Assembly: GCF_001548035.1 (NCBI RefSeq) | Contig: NZ_AP014723.1 | Span: 1,116,001 to 1,180,000 of the forward strand | Length of the DNA stretch: 64,000 nt | Origin: Sulfurospirillum sp. UCH001 | Lineage (GTDB): Bacteria > Campylobacterota > Campylobacteria > Campylobacterales > Sulfurospirillaceae | Direction of reading: 5' to 3' | Shown: positions 36,842 to 45,032 of the stretch, one piece after another | Layout: each line of letters begins with the position of its first letter | Numbering within the stretch: position 1 is the first letter of the stretch | Translations under genes and position numbers: made by a program | The notes under the pieces: model-generated | Seen by the model: the letters and a program-made list of their open reading frames with translations, nothing else | Database searches by the model: none | What the model was told of the DNA's origin: nothing

Positions 36842-37755
36842 TATCCCCTTCGTTTTTCATCAAAAAATTTTATCATCGCTTCTAAACACATCTCAGGTTT
36901 TTCTTCAGGCACAAAATGTCCACAATTGGGCACGCCAAAGCCTTGAACATCCTCGGCAAACTGTTTCCAACCCGCTAAGACATCCCAAAGTTTACCTACA
37001 ACCCCATTGGCTCCCCAAAGAGCGAGTAGTGGTGTTTTTATAGGGCGTGTTCTATCAACTTTATCATGCTCTAAGTCGATGGTCGCTGCTGCTCGGTAAT
37101 CTTCGCAGATGCCATGCACACACGCAGGGTCACTGTAACAGCGGATGTATTCGTTTAACACCTCCTCAGGAAAACGCTGTGCGGCTTCGGGACCTACTTT
37201 ATTGAGAAGGTTAAAACGGATAAAAAAGGCAGGGTCAGCTCCTAGTGCTTGCTCTGGAAAAGGGTACTTTTGGATGTAAAAAAACCAGTGCCAGTACTTG
37301 GTGGCAAATTCGCGACTGGTTTGTTCGTACATGTCATACGTTGGTAAGATGTCCATCATGGTGCAGGTGAGCGCTTTTTCAGGGTAGTCTAGTATGAGTC
37401 TGTGTGCAACACGCGCTCCTCTATCATGCCCAACGACGTGAAATTGTTCGATGCCAAGCTTTTCCATAACACTGACTTGGTCGCGTGCCATAACGCGCTT
37501 GGAGTAGTTGGAGTGGTCTTCCAAACCTTTGGGTTTAGAGCTATCGCCGTATCCTCTTAGGTCGGTTACCACGACACGGTAGTGTTTTGCAAGCTCTGGT
37601 GCGATGTCTCGCCAGATGAGATAGTTTTCAGGATGCCCATGCAAGAGTAAAATAGCTTCATCACCACTGCCACCCACAAAGGTGTTGATGAAGATGTCCT
37701 TTTCAACTTCAATGCTTCGTTGCTCAAAACCCTCAAAATATCCTTTAAGCGCCAT
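36841..37755 (-). CDS. Alpha/beta hydrolase, fluoroacetate/haloacetate dehalogenase-like
   Basis: A 304-residue alpha/beta hydrolase closely patterned on bacterial fluoroacetate dehalogenases. Seen: oxyanion HGHPENYLIW, TDLRGYGDSSKP, the nucleophile Asp in VVGHDRGARVAHR near residue 110 with both flanking arginines, DILPTYDMYEQ, the halide-pocket pair YWHWFF near 155, DYRAAATIDLEHD, and the catalytic His in PNCGHFVPEEKP. The family cleaves C-F/C-Cl bonds in haloacetates to give glycolate. It overlaps the LeuD-like gene by 11 bases, so it is coupled to a LeuCD-type hydro-lyase. The true substrate may differ. Confidence 0.78.
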   Translation of the reverse strand: MALKGYFEGFEQRSIEVEKDIFINTFVGGSGDEAILLLHGHPENYLIWRDIAPELAKHYRVVVTDLRGYGDSSKPKGLEDHSNYSKRVMARDQVSVMEKLGIEQFHVVGHDRGARVAHRLILDYPEKALTCTMMDILPTYDMYEQTSREFATKYWHWFFYIQKYPFPEQALGADPAFFIRFNLLNKVGPEAAQRFPEEVLNEYIRCYSDPACVHGICEDYRAAATIDLEHDKVDRTRPIKTPLLALWGANGVVGKLWDVLAGWKQFAEDVQGFGVPNCGHFVPEEKPEMCLEAMIKFFDEKRRG

Positions 37756-38266
37756 GATGTAGTCCTTGCTCTAGTAAAAGTTGCTCTCGAATGAGTGGTT
37801 TTATACCACCACTTTCTAAGATTTTAAGCACATACTCAGACAGTGGTTCTGCTGTTTTGATAATGCCTTTTTCATTGCCTATGATACCACTGCTCAAATC
37901 TAAACTGATGTTTTCTCCTGGCTCAATGAGCTTTAAAATGCGAGGAGCGACGATAAGCGGTAAGCCTAGATTGATAGCATTTCGGTAAAAAATGCGTGCA
38001 AACGACTCCGCGATGATGGCACCAACACCTACTGCCTTAAGCGTAATAGCAGCATGTTCCCGACTACTGCCACATCCAAAGTTTGTTCCTGCAACGATGA
38101 TGTCACCTGCTTGCACGTCTTTAACAAATTCAGGGTCTGCCCCAAACATAGCATACTTTGCAACATCTTCGACGTTGGTATACTCGACAAAACGGCCAGG
38201 ATAGATTTGGTCGGTGTCGATGTTATTTCCAAAGACAAATGCCCGTCCTTTGATAAAGGTTTTCAT
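37745..38266 (-). CDS. LeuD-like small subunit of an isopropylmalate/aconitase-family hydro-lyase
   Basis: A 173-residue swivel-domain subunit: GRAFVFGNNIDTDQIYPGRF at the start, AGTNFGCGSSREHAAITLK near 58-75 and ESFARIFYRNAINLGLPL near 83-100. Together with the large subunit it should isomerise or hydrate a 2- or 3-hydroxy-acid of the malate type. It overlaps the large-subunit gene by 4 bases and the hydrolase gene by 11. No leuA or leuB is nearby, so a role in leucine synthesis is not supported by context. Confidence 0.88.
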   Translation of the reverse strand: MKTFIKGRAFVFGNNIDTDQIYPGRFVEYTNVEDVAKYAMFGADPEFVKDVQAGDIIVAGTNFGCGSSREHAAITLKAVGVGAIIAESFARIFYRNAINLGLPLIVAPRILKLIEPGENISLDLSSGIIGNEKGIIKTAEPLSEYVLKILESGGIKPLIREQLLLEQGLHHGA

Positions 38267-39528
38267 CCATTCTCCTTTACGATATATGCTGTGGGGTCAA
38301 CGATTTTACCTTCCAGTGCGGCTGCTGCAACGGCCGCAGGCGAGCCTAGAAAGATGCGTGCTTCTGTGTGTCCCATGCGCCCCGGAAAGTTACGGTTAGT
38401 GGTGGTGATACACGTCTCACCAGAGGCGATCATGCCCTCATGGGTTCCTAAGCACGCCGCGCATCCAGGGGTTACAAAGGTCGCTCCTGCTTCGACAAGG
38501 CTTTGGACATAACCTTTGCTCATGGCTTCTAAAAAGACACCTTTGGATGCAGGAACGATGACAAAGCGTGTGCGAGGGGCAATGTGTTTTCCTTTGAGGA
38601 TGCCAGCGGCGATGCCGATGTCCTCAGCACGTCCGCCCGTACAAGAACCAAGATAGGCTTGGTCGATAGGTGTGCCTATAAACTTGGTGACATCATAGAC
38701 ATTGTCAACACTGGAAGGTGCGGCAAGTTTTGGGCTAAGATGGGTGACATCAAAGCTTATCTCTGCGGCATAGCTAAAGTCCTCATCGGTATGGTAGATT
38801 TCATACGGGCGGGTGACTTTTTCATTCAAATATGCCATAGTAATGGCATCGGGTTGAATATAGCTTGTTTTTGCACCCATTTCGGTACTCATGTTGCACA
38901 AAGCCATACGCTCTGAAATGCTCAGGTACTGCAAGGTTGAGCCACAAAACTCAACCGCCTTATAGACCGCAAAGTCAGCTCCAAGCTCACCAATGGCATG
39001 TAAAATCATATCTTTTGCATAGACCCCATGCGGTGGCTTTCCCTCAAAGGTGATCTTGATGATTTCAGGTACTCTTAGCCATAGTTTTCCTGTCGCTAGG
39101 ATGATGGCAAGGTCAGTTGCTCCTACACCCGTTCCAAAGGCACCAAAGGCTCCATGTGTGGTTGTGTGTGAATCGGTGATGATGATGATCTCACCAGGAT
39201 GTGCCAAGCCTTTATCTGCAACGACTTGATGGCATACGCCTTGGTCGATGTCCATGAGCATCTCGATGCCTTGATCCCAACAAAACTCACGAAACTCTTT
39301 TTGGTTTTGTGCTTGCAGGATGCTTGAAGCTGGGGCGTAGTGGTCTAAAAACATCATGACTTTGCTTGGTGAATGCACCTTCATTCCACCCATTTCATAA
39401 AATGAACGTAGTGTTTGAAGGTAAAGGTCATTTATACCTGCGAGGTCTATCTCACAGTTGAGAATTTCCCCTGTCGTGACATGCGTCTTGCCTGCTTTTT
39501 TGGCGAGCAGTTTTTCAATGGCATGCAT
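38263..39528 (-). CDS. LeuC-like large subunit of an isopropylmalate/aconitase-family hydro-lyase
   Basis: A 421-residue [4Fe-4S] aconitase-family subunit of the shorter LeuC/HacA type. The cluster cysteines are in YLGSCTGGRAEDIG near 290 and PGCAACLGTHEG near 350, and TNRNFPGRMGHTEARIFLGS closes the active site. The frame extends to 39732, but the ATG at 39528 follows AAGGAGATGC and matches the family start (MHAIEKLLAKKAG). Substrate options include isopropylmalate, citraconate/methylmalate or dimethylmalate. A divergent LysR gene probably controls it. Confidence 0.88.
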   Translation of the reverse strand: MHAIEKLLAKKAGKTHVTTGEILNCEIDLAGINDLYLQTLRSFYEMGGMKVHSPSKVMMFLDHYAPASSILQAQNQKEFREFCWDQGIEMLMDIDQGVCHQVVADKGLAHPGEIIIITDSHTTTHGAFGAFGTGVGATDLAIILATGKLWLRVPEIIKITFEGKPPHGVYAKDMILHAIGELGADFAVYKAVEFCGSTLQYLSISERMALCNMSTEMGAKTSYIQPDAITMAYLNEKVTRPYEIYHTDEDFSYAAEISFDVTHLSPKLAAPSSVDNVYDVTKFIGTPIDQAYLGSCTGGRAEDIGIAAGILKGKHIAPRTRFVIVPASKGVFLEAMSKGYVQSLVEAGATFVTPGCAACLGTHEGMIASGETCITTTNRNFPGRMGHTEARIFLGSPAAVAAAALEGKIVDPTAYIVKENG

Positions 39529-39622
39529 TGCATCTCCTTGAAATAATTTTAGACGATTGTATGATAAATAATTATATAAAAGCAAATAATGTATAATCAT
39601 AGACAATATAATGGAGGATAAT

Positions 39623-40444
39623 ATGGATTCAAATCTTCTCAAAGTGTTTGTGGCTGTCGCCAAACAAAAAAGCATCTCTCTTGCGGCACAAACGCTTGGT
39701 TTTACGCAATCCAACGTCACACTTCGCATCAAACAGTTGGAAAAAACACTGGGGTATGACCTCTTTCATCGTGTGCCAAAAGGGGTCATCCTCACAGAAG
39801 CAGGTGTTACGCTTTTACCGATGGCTGAGGAAATTGTTCAAAAAGTTGAAAATGCCATCATCCAGATGAAAAACAGTACGCATCAACGCCTTCTTCGCAT
39901 AGGAACCAGTCAAGCCAATGCGACCATTCGTTTGTTGCCTTTTATCGAGAAGCTGCAACAGGACTTTCCTGACATCCACTTTGAACTTTATGCCAACGGC
40001 ACACCGCTTGTGCTTGAACAGCTTTTAAACTACAAGCTAGACATCGCGTTTATCACGGGTGATCCAGAGCACAAAGACATTATGGTGCTTAATCAATTCG
40101 ATGATGACTTATATATGATAGAGCCCAAAAATAGGGCATACCCGAACACGCTCATTGGGTATAGAGAAAAAAGTACCCATTTTGACTTTCTTAAAGCTTA
40201 TGAGGAAGCAGAGGGCAATACCCACTATAAAACGATGATACTCGAAAACTATGAAGTGATGCTTGGATGTGTAAAAGCGGGGATGGGCAAAGCCTATCTC
40301 TCAAAAAAAATCATTGATAAATTTGGCTATGAGAAAAGTTTAAAGCTCACAAAATTGCCTCAAAATGCGTGTGATGTGACGTGCTTGGTGTGTAGAAAAG
40401 ATAATGTGCCCTTCATCGCGGAGTATTTAAAGGCACTCTCCTAA
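39623..40444 (+). CDS. LysR-type transcriptional regulator
   Basis: A 273-residue LysR regulator. The winged helix-turn-helix at residues 1-60 (KQKSISLAAQTLGFTQSNVT then RIKQLEKTLGYDLF) is canonical, followed by the periplasmic-binding-like effector domain. The ATG at 39623 is preferred to 39611 because GGAGG (39613-39617) lies five bases before it. The start is 94 bases from the LeuC-like gene on the other strand, the typical divergent layout of a LysR regulator and its target operon. Confidence 0.9.
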   Translation: MDSNLLKVFVAVAKQKSISLAAQTLGFTQSNVTLRIKQLEKTLGYDLFHRVPKGVILTEAGVTLLPMAEEIVQKVENAIIQMKNSTHQRLLRIGTSQANATIRLLPFIEKLQQDFPDIHFELYANGTPLVLEQLLNYKLDIAFITGDPEHKDIMVLNQFDDDLYMIEPKNRAYPNTLIGYREKSTHFDFLKAYEEAEGNTHYKTMILENYEVMLGCVKAGMGKAYLSKKIIDKFGYEKSLKLTKLPQNACDVTCLVCRKDNVPFIAEYLKALS

Positions 40445-40449
40445 AAAGG

Positions 40450-40475
40450 AAGAAGAGAGAAAAAACTCTCTTCTT
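40450..40475 (+). terminator. Bidirectional terminator
   Basis: AAGAAGAGAG / CTCTCTTCTT stem with an A6 loop, between the LysR gene and the converging chemotaxis gene. Confidence 0.8.
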
Positions 40476-41618
40476 TTAGACCTTAAATTCATTCAGTTTT
40501 TCATGAAGCGCAACACCCCAATTATCGAGTACGGTTGTTATTTCCATAATCTCTTCGCTTTTGGTGTAGTTGGCATGAAAGATACTCTCTATCGTGTGTG
40601 AAGCCTCTTTAATTTGCTCTGTTTCATGTTTTAGATCAATCGATTTTGCAGCAATAGCACTGGAGAGCGTTATGTTCTTATCGGCTACATGAACGAGTTG
40701 GTTGAGCACTGCATTGGCATTGGTTGAAACATCTTGTAAAATGTTGATCTCTGAAGCGTTCTGTTTCATCTGTTGGCTGATTGACGTGATAGAGCTTACG
40801 ATGCCCGTGATAGTTCCATTGATCTCTTCAAGACTTTTTTGTGTCTTCTCCGCCAAAAGTCTTACTTCATCGGCAACAACAGCAAAACCACGACCATGTT
40901 CGCCTGCACGTGCTGCTTCAATGGCTGCATTAAGCGCAAGTAGGTTGGTTTGATCGGCAATGTCATCTATAACACTTAGGATGTTTTTGGTCTCTTGTGT
41001 GTCTTTGCTTAATGCATTGAGTTGTGTAACGAGAAGGTTCTCTTTTTGAACACTTTGCGCAATTTTTTCACCTAAATCGATGATGTTTTTTTGAGTATCG
41101 CTAAGGTAATGTCCGATTTGTTGCATCTCTTCTTTACTGGTTTGTGCATTGTTGCTGATATCATCGAAAACTATCTGCATATTTGTGACATGTTTTGTAC
41201 TCTCATCGATCATACGCTTCTCTTTTTGTGTTTGCGCATGGAAAAAAGAGGCGATTTGTTGCAATTGTGCTGAGATTTGACTGTGTGTTGTGGCATGGGC
41301 TTGGAAACCTAAGATAGCATGTCTTATTTTCTCTTTGAAAAAGACAACAGAGTCAAGCATTTTGGATGATTCTTGGTTAAAGCTTGTGTCGATTTTGATC
41401 TCTTTTGTAAGATCCATAGATGCTAAAGCTTGGTTGATTTTAACACTTAAGTCAACACCCCATTTTTTTTCATCCACATCATGAATGATGAGAATAATAG
41501 CAATGGCGTACTGGATGATGGCACCAAGTGTGTTAGTGGTAAAAAAGAAAGCATTGAGTGGGAGTATCAAAAAAGCTGCGATGTGTATAACTCTCATTCT
41601 AAGAAATAGAGATTTCAT
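40476..41618 (-). CDS. Methyl-accepting chemotaxis-type transducer without periplasmic sensor
   Basis: A 380-residue protein with two short adjacent hydrophobic segments (about 8-28 and 32-48) and no room for a periplasmic domain, then a coiled-coil signalling domain. The hairpin tip is [20 protein letters not shown] near 220, followed by [20 protein letters not shown], the universal CheA/CheW contact. It probably senses from the cytoplasm or through the membrane. An AGGAGAA site precedes the start. Confidence 0.88.
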   Translation of the reverse strand: MKSLFLRMRVIHIAAFLILPLNAFFFTTNTLGAIIQYAIAIILIIHDVDEKKWGVDLSVKINQALASMDLTKEIKIDTSFNQESSKMLDSVVFFKEKIRHAILGFQAHATTHSQISAQLQQIASFFHAQTQKEKRMIDESTKHVTNMQIVFDDISNNAQTSKEEMQQIGHYLSDTQKNIIDLGEKIAQSVQKENLLVTQLNALSKDTQETKNILSVIDDIADQTNLLALNAAIEAARAGEHGRGFAVVADEVRLLAEKTQKSLEEINGTITGIVSSITSISQQMKQNASEINILQDVSTNANAVLNQLVHVADKNITLSSAIAAKSIDLKHETEQIKEASHTIESIFHANYTKSEEIMEITTVLDNWGVALHEKLNEFKV

Positions 41619-41757
41619 TATTGTTCTCCTGTATGAAATAGAATTCGCATTCTACTTCATAGGAAAAAATAAAGGATTGATCTGTGTCAAAAAATAAGAT
41701 AAATTTACTCTCTTTTTAAAAATTTATCGATTTTTTCTGAAAAATAGGTTTTTGTGG

Positions 41758-41786
41758 AAGAAGAGAGCATACCATACTCTCTTCTT
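41758..41786 (-). terminator. Terminator of the tupA-like gene
   Basis: AAGAAGAGAG / CTCTCTTCTT stem with a nine-base loop, directly downstream of the minus-strand substrate-binding protein gene. Its arms equal those of the 40450 hairpin. Confidence 0.65.
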
Positions 41787-41794
41787 AATGGAAG

Positions 41795-42637
41795 TTATCT
41801 GTCGTACTTTTTAGCGTATGCTGCGTCGTTATAAATAGCTTCGCCATAAAGTTCTTTTCCAAAGCTTCGAATGATGTTTTGACCTTCACCTTTAGCCACA
41901 AAGTCAATGAATTTAGCGCTGATATTTTTTTGAGGTGTATCTAAACCATTTTGTTTAAGGGCATTGTAGGTATTGACCAAGAAGATATCTCCTCTAAAAA
42001 GGATACTTTGGTTTTTAAGTTCTTTTTTTGCCGCTACCCATGTACTGCTGTCTGTCATAAAGTAAGCACCTGTCGTGTCTGCTTTTTTAAGAGTTGCAAG
42101 CATGAAGTCTTTATTGATAGTATACCAGTTACCTTCAGGTGTAATGTTCGCTTTTTTCCAAATTTCAAGCTCTTTTTTATGCGTTCCAGAGTTGTCGGCT
42201 CTTGTGTAAAAGAGTGCTTTTTTTGCAGCAATGCGTGAATAAGCTTCTACCACACTGGTTGAATCTTTAATCAATGCAGGGTCGTTTTTAGGACCTGTAA
42301 TGTAAAACTCATTTGAGCCAATAAGAGATCTATCATCACTTGCCCATCCTTCTTTAACAGCTTCTTTTTCGCCTTTAGGCGCATGCACCATGATGAGATC
42401 TACGTCTTTGTTTTTAAGCAACGAAAGGGATTCGCCTGATCCTGCTTTAATCCAGCAGAGTGTTATGTCGTTTGATTTTGCAAACTCTTCGGCTAAGACT
42501 TTAACAAGACCTAATTCACCAGGGCTTCCTGTAGCAAGTTTGATTTCCAATGAACCTTTACCATATCGTTCAGTACATTCCGCACCAAACATGAAGCTAC
42601 ATAAAGCAAGCGTTGTAATAAGAACTTTTGAAAGCAT
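41795..42637 (-). CDS. tupA: TupA-like tungstate (molybdate) ABC transporter substrate-binding protein
   Basis: A 280-residue periplasmic binding protein with a signal peptide (cleavage near FGA, residue 19). Features of the TupA group: KLATGSPGELGLVKVLAEEF near 33, KAGSGESLSLLKNKDVDLIM VHAPKGE near 65-88, FYITGPKNDPALI near 108 and FYTRADNSGTHKKELEIWK near 143. It should deliver tungstate or molybdate for molybdo/tungstoenzymes and for FeMo-co supply. The membrane and ATPase genes (tupB, tupC) are not adjacent. A palindrome about 90-115 bases upstream of its start may be its operator. Confidence 0.8.
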   Translation of the reverse strand: MLSKVLITTLALCSFMFGAECTERYGKGSLEIKLATGSPGELGLVKVLAEEFAKSNDITLCWIKAGSGESLSLLKNKDVDLIMVHAPKGEKEAVKEGWASDDRSLIGSNEFYITGPKNDPALIKDSTSVVEAYSRIAAKKALFYTRADNSGTHKKELEIWKKANITPEGNWYTINKDFMLATLKKADTTGAYFMTDSSTWVAAKKELKNQSILFRGDIFLVNTYNALKQNGLDTPQKNISAKFIDFVAKGEGQNIIRSFGKELYGEAIYNDAAYAKKYDR

Positions 42638-42726
42638 AGAAACTCCTTTTGTAAGTGTTTCTATAAACGTATCGCAAAGTGACTAATCTTTGAGTTAAAA
42701 AGAAGGAAAGAATGTAAAAAAAAAGA

Positions 42727-42751
42727 CAAATATGTAAATTTTACATATTTG
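42727..42751. promoter_or_regulatory. 25-base palindrome upstream of tupA (ModE/TunR-like operator candidate)
   Basis: Arms CAAATATGTAAA (42727-42738) and TTTACATATTTG (42740-42751) are perfect complements around one central T. The inner TATGTAA-TTACATA core is reminiscent of ModE-type sites. It lies between the end of the GltD-like gene and tupA, both leftward. Confidence 0.5.
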
Positions 42752-42761
42752 CCGAGAAAAT

Positions 42762-42778
42762 AAAAGCCAGAGGCTTTT
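42762..42778 (-). terminator. Terminator of the hydrogenase-gltD operon
   Basis: Read leftward: AAAAGCC, a three-base loop, GGCTTTT, then ATTTT. It overlaps the stop codon of the GltD-like gene. Confidence 0.75.
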
Positions 42779-44201
42779 ACATATAAAGCTTCTGGTCTTC
42801 CACAACGCCCAGTTTTCGTGCAATCGCTACAGCAGCATTTCTTCCATCAAGTGCTGCGTTGACGACAAGGTTTGCACCTCGTACAACGTCTCCACCTGCG
42901 AAAACAAATGGGTGAGAGGTCTCTTTGTTTTCATCAACGATAAGTGTATTTGAACGCCCCACGGAGAGATTTAGTTCATCGTAAAAGCTAAAATGTTTTG
43001 CTTCAAACCCAAGAGCTAGGATGATACTATCGGCAGGAATGGTTTTAACGCTATGTGGCTTGGTTTGTAGCTTTTTGTTTTCATCCATATAGGTTTCTAA
43101 GATTTCAAGTCCAATGACACGGTGTTCGTCATCAACAAGCGCTTTTTTAGGCAGTGCGTTAAAGAGAAACTGTACACCTTCTTCTTTTGCATTCACAACT
43201 TCAGCAGGGCTTCCTGGCATACTTTTTTCATCGCGTCTATAGACACAAGTAACACTTTTTGCTTTATGACGAATCGCTGTACGAAGGGCATCCATCGCAG
43301 AGTCACCGCCACCGATAACCACAACGTGTTTGTTGCGTAAAATAGACTTTTGAAGTGCATGGTCAAAAAGGTTTTTTTGAGTTTGCGTTAGCAACGTCAT
43401 GACCTGATACACACCCGTTGCATCTTCATTTTCCATATCAGCACTGCGACCTTTTGGTACACCAAGACCTAAAAAGATAGCATCAAATTTCTCTTGCAGT
43501 TCGGACATCGTGATGTCTTTACCCACTTCGGTGTTAAGATGTACTTTCATACCAGCAGCTTTCATCCACTCAAGGCGTCGTAAGATGACACTTTTTGGAA
43601 GTTTGAAGTTAGGAATACCATACATCAAAAGTCCACCGACACGGTTTTCTCTCTCAAACATTTCGACTTCAATGTTGGAGCGTAGTAAAAATGTTGCACA
43701 GCTAAGGCTTGCAGGTCCACTACCTACTACAGCCACTTTAAATTTTCGTCCCTCTTTTTGACCATAATCAGGAATAGCGCCTTGCTCATACGCTTTTTCA
43801 TTTAAAAAGACTTCAACATTGCCGATAGAAACAGCATGATACTCGGTTTTTTCTAAGGTACATGAACTCTCACAAAGTCCTTTTTTAGGGCATACACGAC
43901 CCAAAATTTCAGGGAAAGGGGAGCGTGCATTGGAAAGTTCAAACGCGCTTAAATAGTCGTTTTCATACGTTTTTTTGAGCCATCTTGGAATGTTATTGTT
44001 TAAAGGGCAGCCTGTACGGCAGAACTTAAACTCACTTTCAAGACCTCGGAGAAGATCAATAGGACACTGAAGACAACGACTGGCTTGTGCTTTTGCTTCA
44101 CTCTCTTCAAAATTATGATAAATAGGGTAATAATCCTCAACACGCTCATCTGCAGGGCGTTTTCTTGGATAAGCTTTTGCGATGGTCTTATAGCTTCTCA
44201 T
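42777..44201 (-). CDS. GltD-like NAD(P)H:ferredoxin-type oxidoreductase
   Basis: A 474-residue flavoprotein of the glutamate-synthase small-subunit type. The N-terminal Fe-S domain has the expected cysteines (RCLQCP near 43, FCRTGCPLNNNIP near 60-72, RVCPKKGLCESSC near 103). An FAD-binding VVGSGPASLSCA follows near 158, and an NAD(P)H-binding VVIGGGDSAMDA near 297. It is the last gene of the hydrogenase operon, four bases overlapping hypA. No GltB is nearby, so it more likely moves electrons between NAD(P)H and the ferredoxin subunits of the hydrogenase. Confidence 0.85.
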   Translation of the reverse strand: MRSYKTIAKAYPRKRPADERVEDYYPIYHNFEESEAKAQASRCLQCPIDLLRGLESEFKFCRTGCPLNNNIPRWLKKTYENDYLSAFELSNARSPFPEILGRVCPKKGLCESSCTLEKTEYHAVSIGNVEVFLNEKAYEQGAIPDYGQKEGRKFKVAVVGSGPASLSCATFLLRSNIEVEMFERENRVGGLLMYGIPNFKLPKSVILRRLEWMKAAGMKVHLNTEVGKDITMSELQEKFDAIFLGLGVPKGRSADMENEDATGVYQVMTLLTQTQKNLFDHALQKSILRNKHVVVIGGGDSAMDALRTAIRHKAKSVTCVYRRDEKSMPGSPAEVVNAKEEGVQFLFNALPKKALVDDEHRVIGLEILETYMDENKKLQTKPHSVKTIPADSIILALGFEAKHFSFYDELNLSVGRSNTLIVDENKETSHPFVFAGGDVVRGANLVVNAALDGRNAAVAIARKLGVVEDQKLYM

Positions 44202-44551
44202 CTTTCATCCTCTATGATCTCTATGCTTTTGATATGTAACTCTTGCCCACCAATCATCTTGACATCTTCACTGTGACATTTTGGGCAGATAAAATGGTTC
44301 TCTTTTACAACACTTTTTTCATGACATGAGGCGCACTGAAGCACGACCTCACACACATTGATAGCTAAGGTAGCATCATGACAAATGGTCTCTTCTTTGA
44401 ACGTGTTAAAACACTGTTCTAAAAAATGAATTTCAATGCCACTGAGTCTTCCAATGCTTACTTCAAGACGTTTGATAGCTTTTGCATGATGCTTTTTCGC
44501 CTCTTTTTCACACACATCAATGAGTGACGCGACGATGGAGTACTCATGCAT
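44198..44551 (-). CDS. hypA: Hydrogenase nickel incorporation protein HypA
   Basis: A 117-residue metallochaperone. It starts MHEYSI with the nickel-binding His2 and has the zinc-binding pair of CxxC motifs, CASC near residue 73 and CPKC near 90. HypA delivers nickel to the [NiFe] hydrogenase large subunit with HypB. Other hyp genes are not in the window. It lies 6 bases after the four-cluster ferredoxin and overlaps the GltD-like gene by four. Confidence 0.92.
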   Translation of the reverse strand: MHEYSIVASLIDVCEKEAKKHHAKAIKRLEVSIGRLSGIEIHFLEQCFNTFKEETICHDATLAINVCEVVLQCASCHEKSVVKENHFICPKCHSEDVKMIGGQELHIKSIEIIEDER

Positions 44552-44557
44552 TGTAAT

Positions 44558-45031
44558 CTAGCCTTTTTGTGCCATAAGCTTAGTGTATTCATCATAGTCC
44601 ACGACTGAAATAGCACTGGTCGTACAGACTCGAATACACGCAGGTCCTTCAACACGATTAAAACAAAGATTGCATTTTACGGCTACTCTTCGCTCTTCTT
44701 GTTGCCTCATGGTGATTGCACCATACGGGCATACGAGTGAACAACAACTGCACCCCACACATGCCTCTTCATGAATCTTGATAAAATCGTCCATCTTCTC
44801 AATGACGCCATGCGGGCAGAGTGCTAAACATGAAGGCGACTCACAGTGCATACATTGAAGTGGAGCAGTTTTTCCATCAATCTTAACAACACGGTTACGC
44901 GAAATAAGCGGTAACTTTGTGGTATAGGCCTCTTCAAAGCTAATGCCTGCGTATGCCGCAGCACAGGCTAACTCACAACTTAAACATCCGACACATTTGG
45001 TACTGTCTGCAAATATAAAATGGTTTCGCAT
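44558..45031 (-). CDS. HycB/HydN/CooF-type four-cluster ferredoxin subunit
   Basis: A 157-residue polyferredoxin with sixteen ligand cysteines for four [4Fe-4S] clusters: CVGCLSCELAC near 13, CMHCESPSCLALCP near 60, CVGCSCCSLVCP near 92 and CNLCFNRVEGPACIRVC near 120. Proteins of this group link formate dehydrogenase, CO dehydrogenase or another donor to a group 4 hydrogenase. It follows the large subunit gene by one base. No formate or CO dehydrogenase gene is in the window. Confidence 0.88.
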   Translation of the reverse strand: MRNHFIFADSTKCVGCLSCELACAAAYAGISFEEAYTTKLPLISRNRVVKIDGKTAPLQCMHCESPSCLALCPHGVIEKMDDFIKIHEEACVGCSCCSLVCPYGAITMRQQEERRVAVKCNLCFNRVEGPACIRVCTTSAISVVDYDEYTKLMAQKG

Positions 45032-45032
45032 C

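Noticed and set aside
37745-39528. Leucine biosynthesis leuCD
   Set aside because: leuA and leuB are absent and the genes are coupled to a dehalogenase-like hydrolase under a LysR gene, so the pathway is left open.
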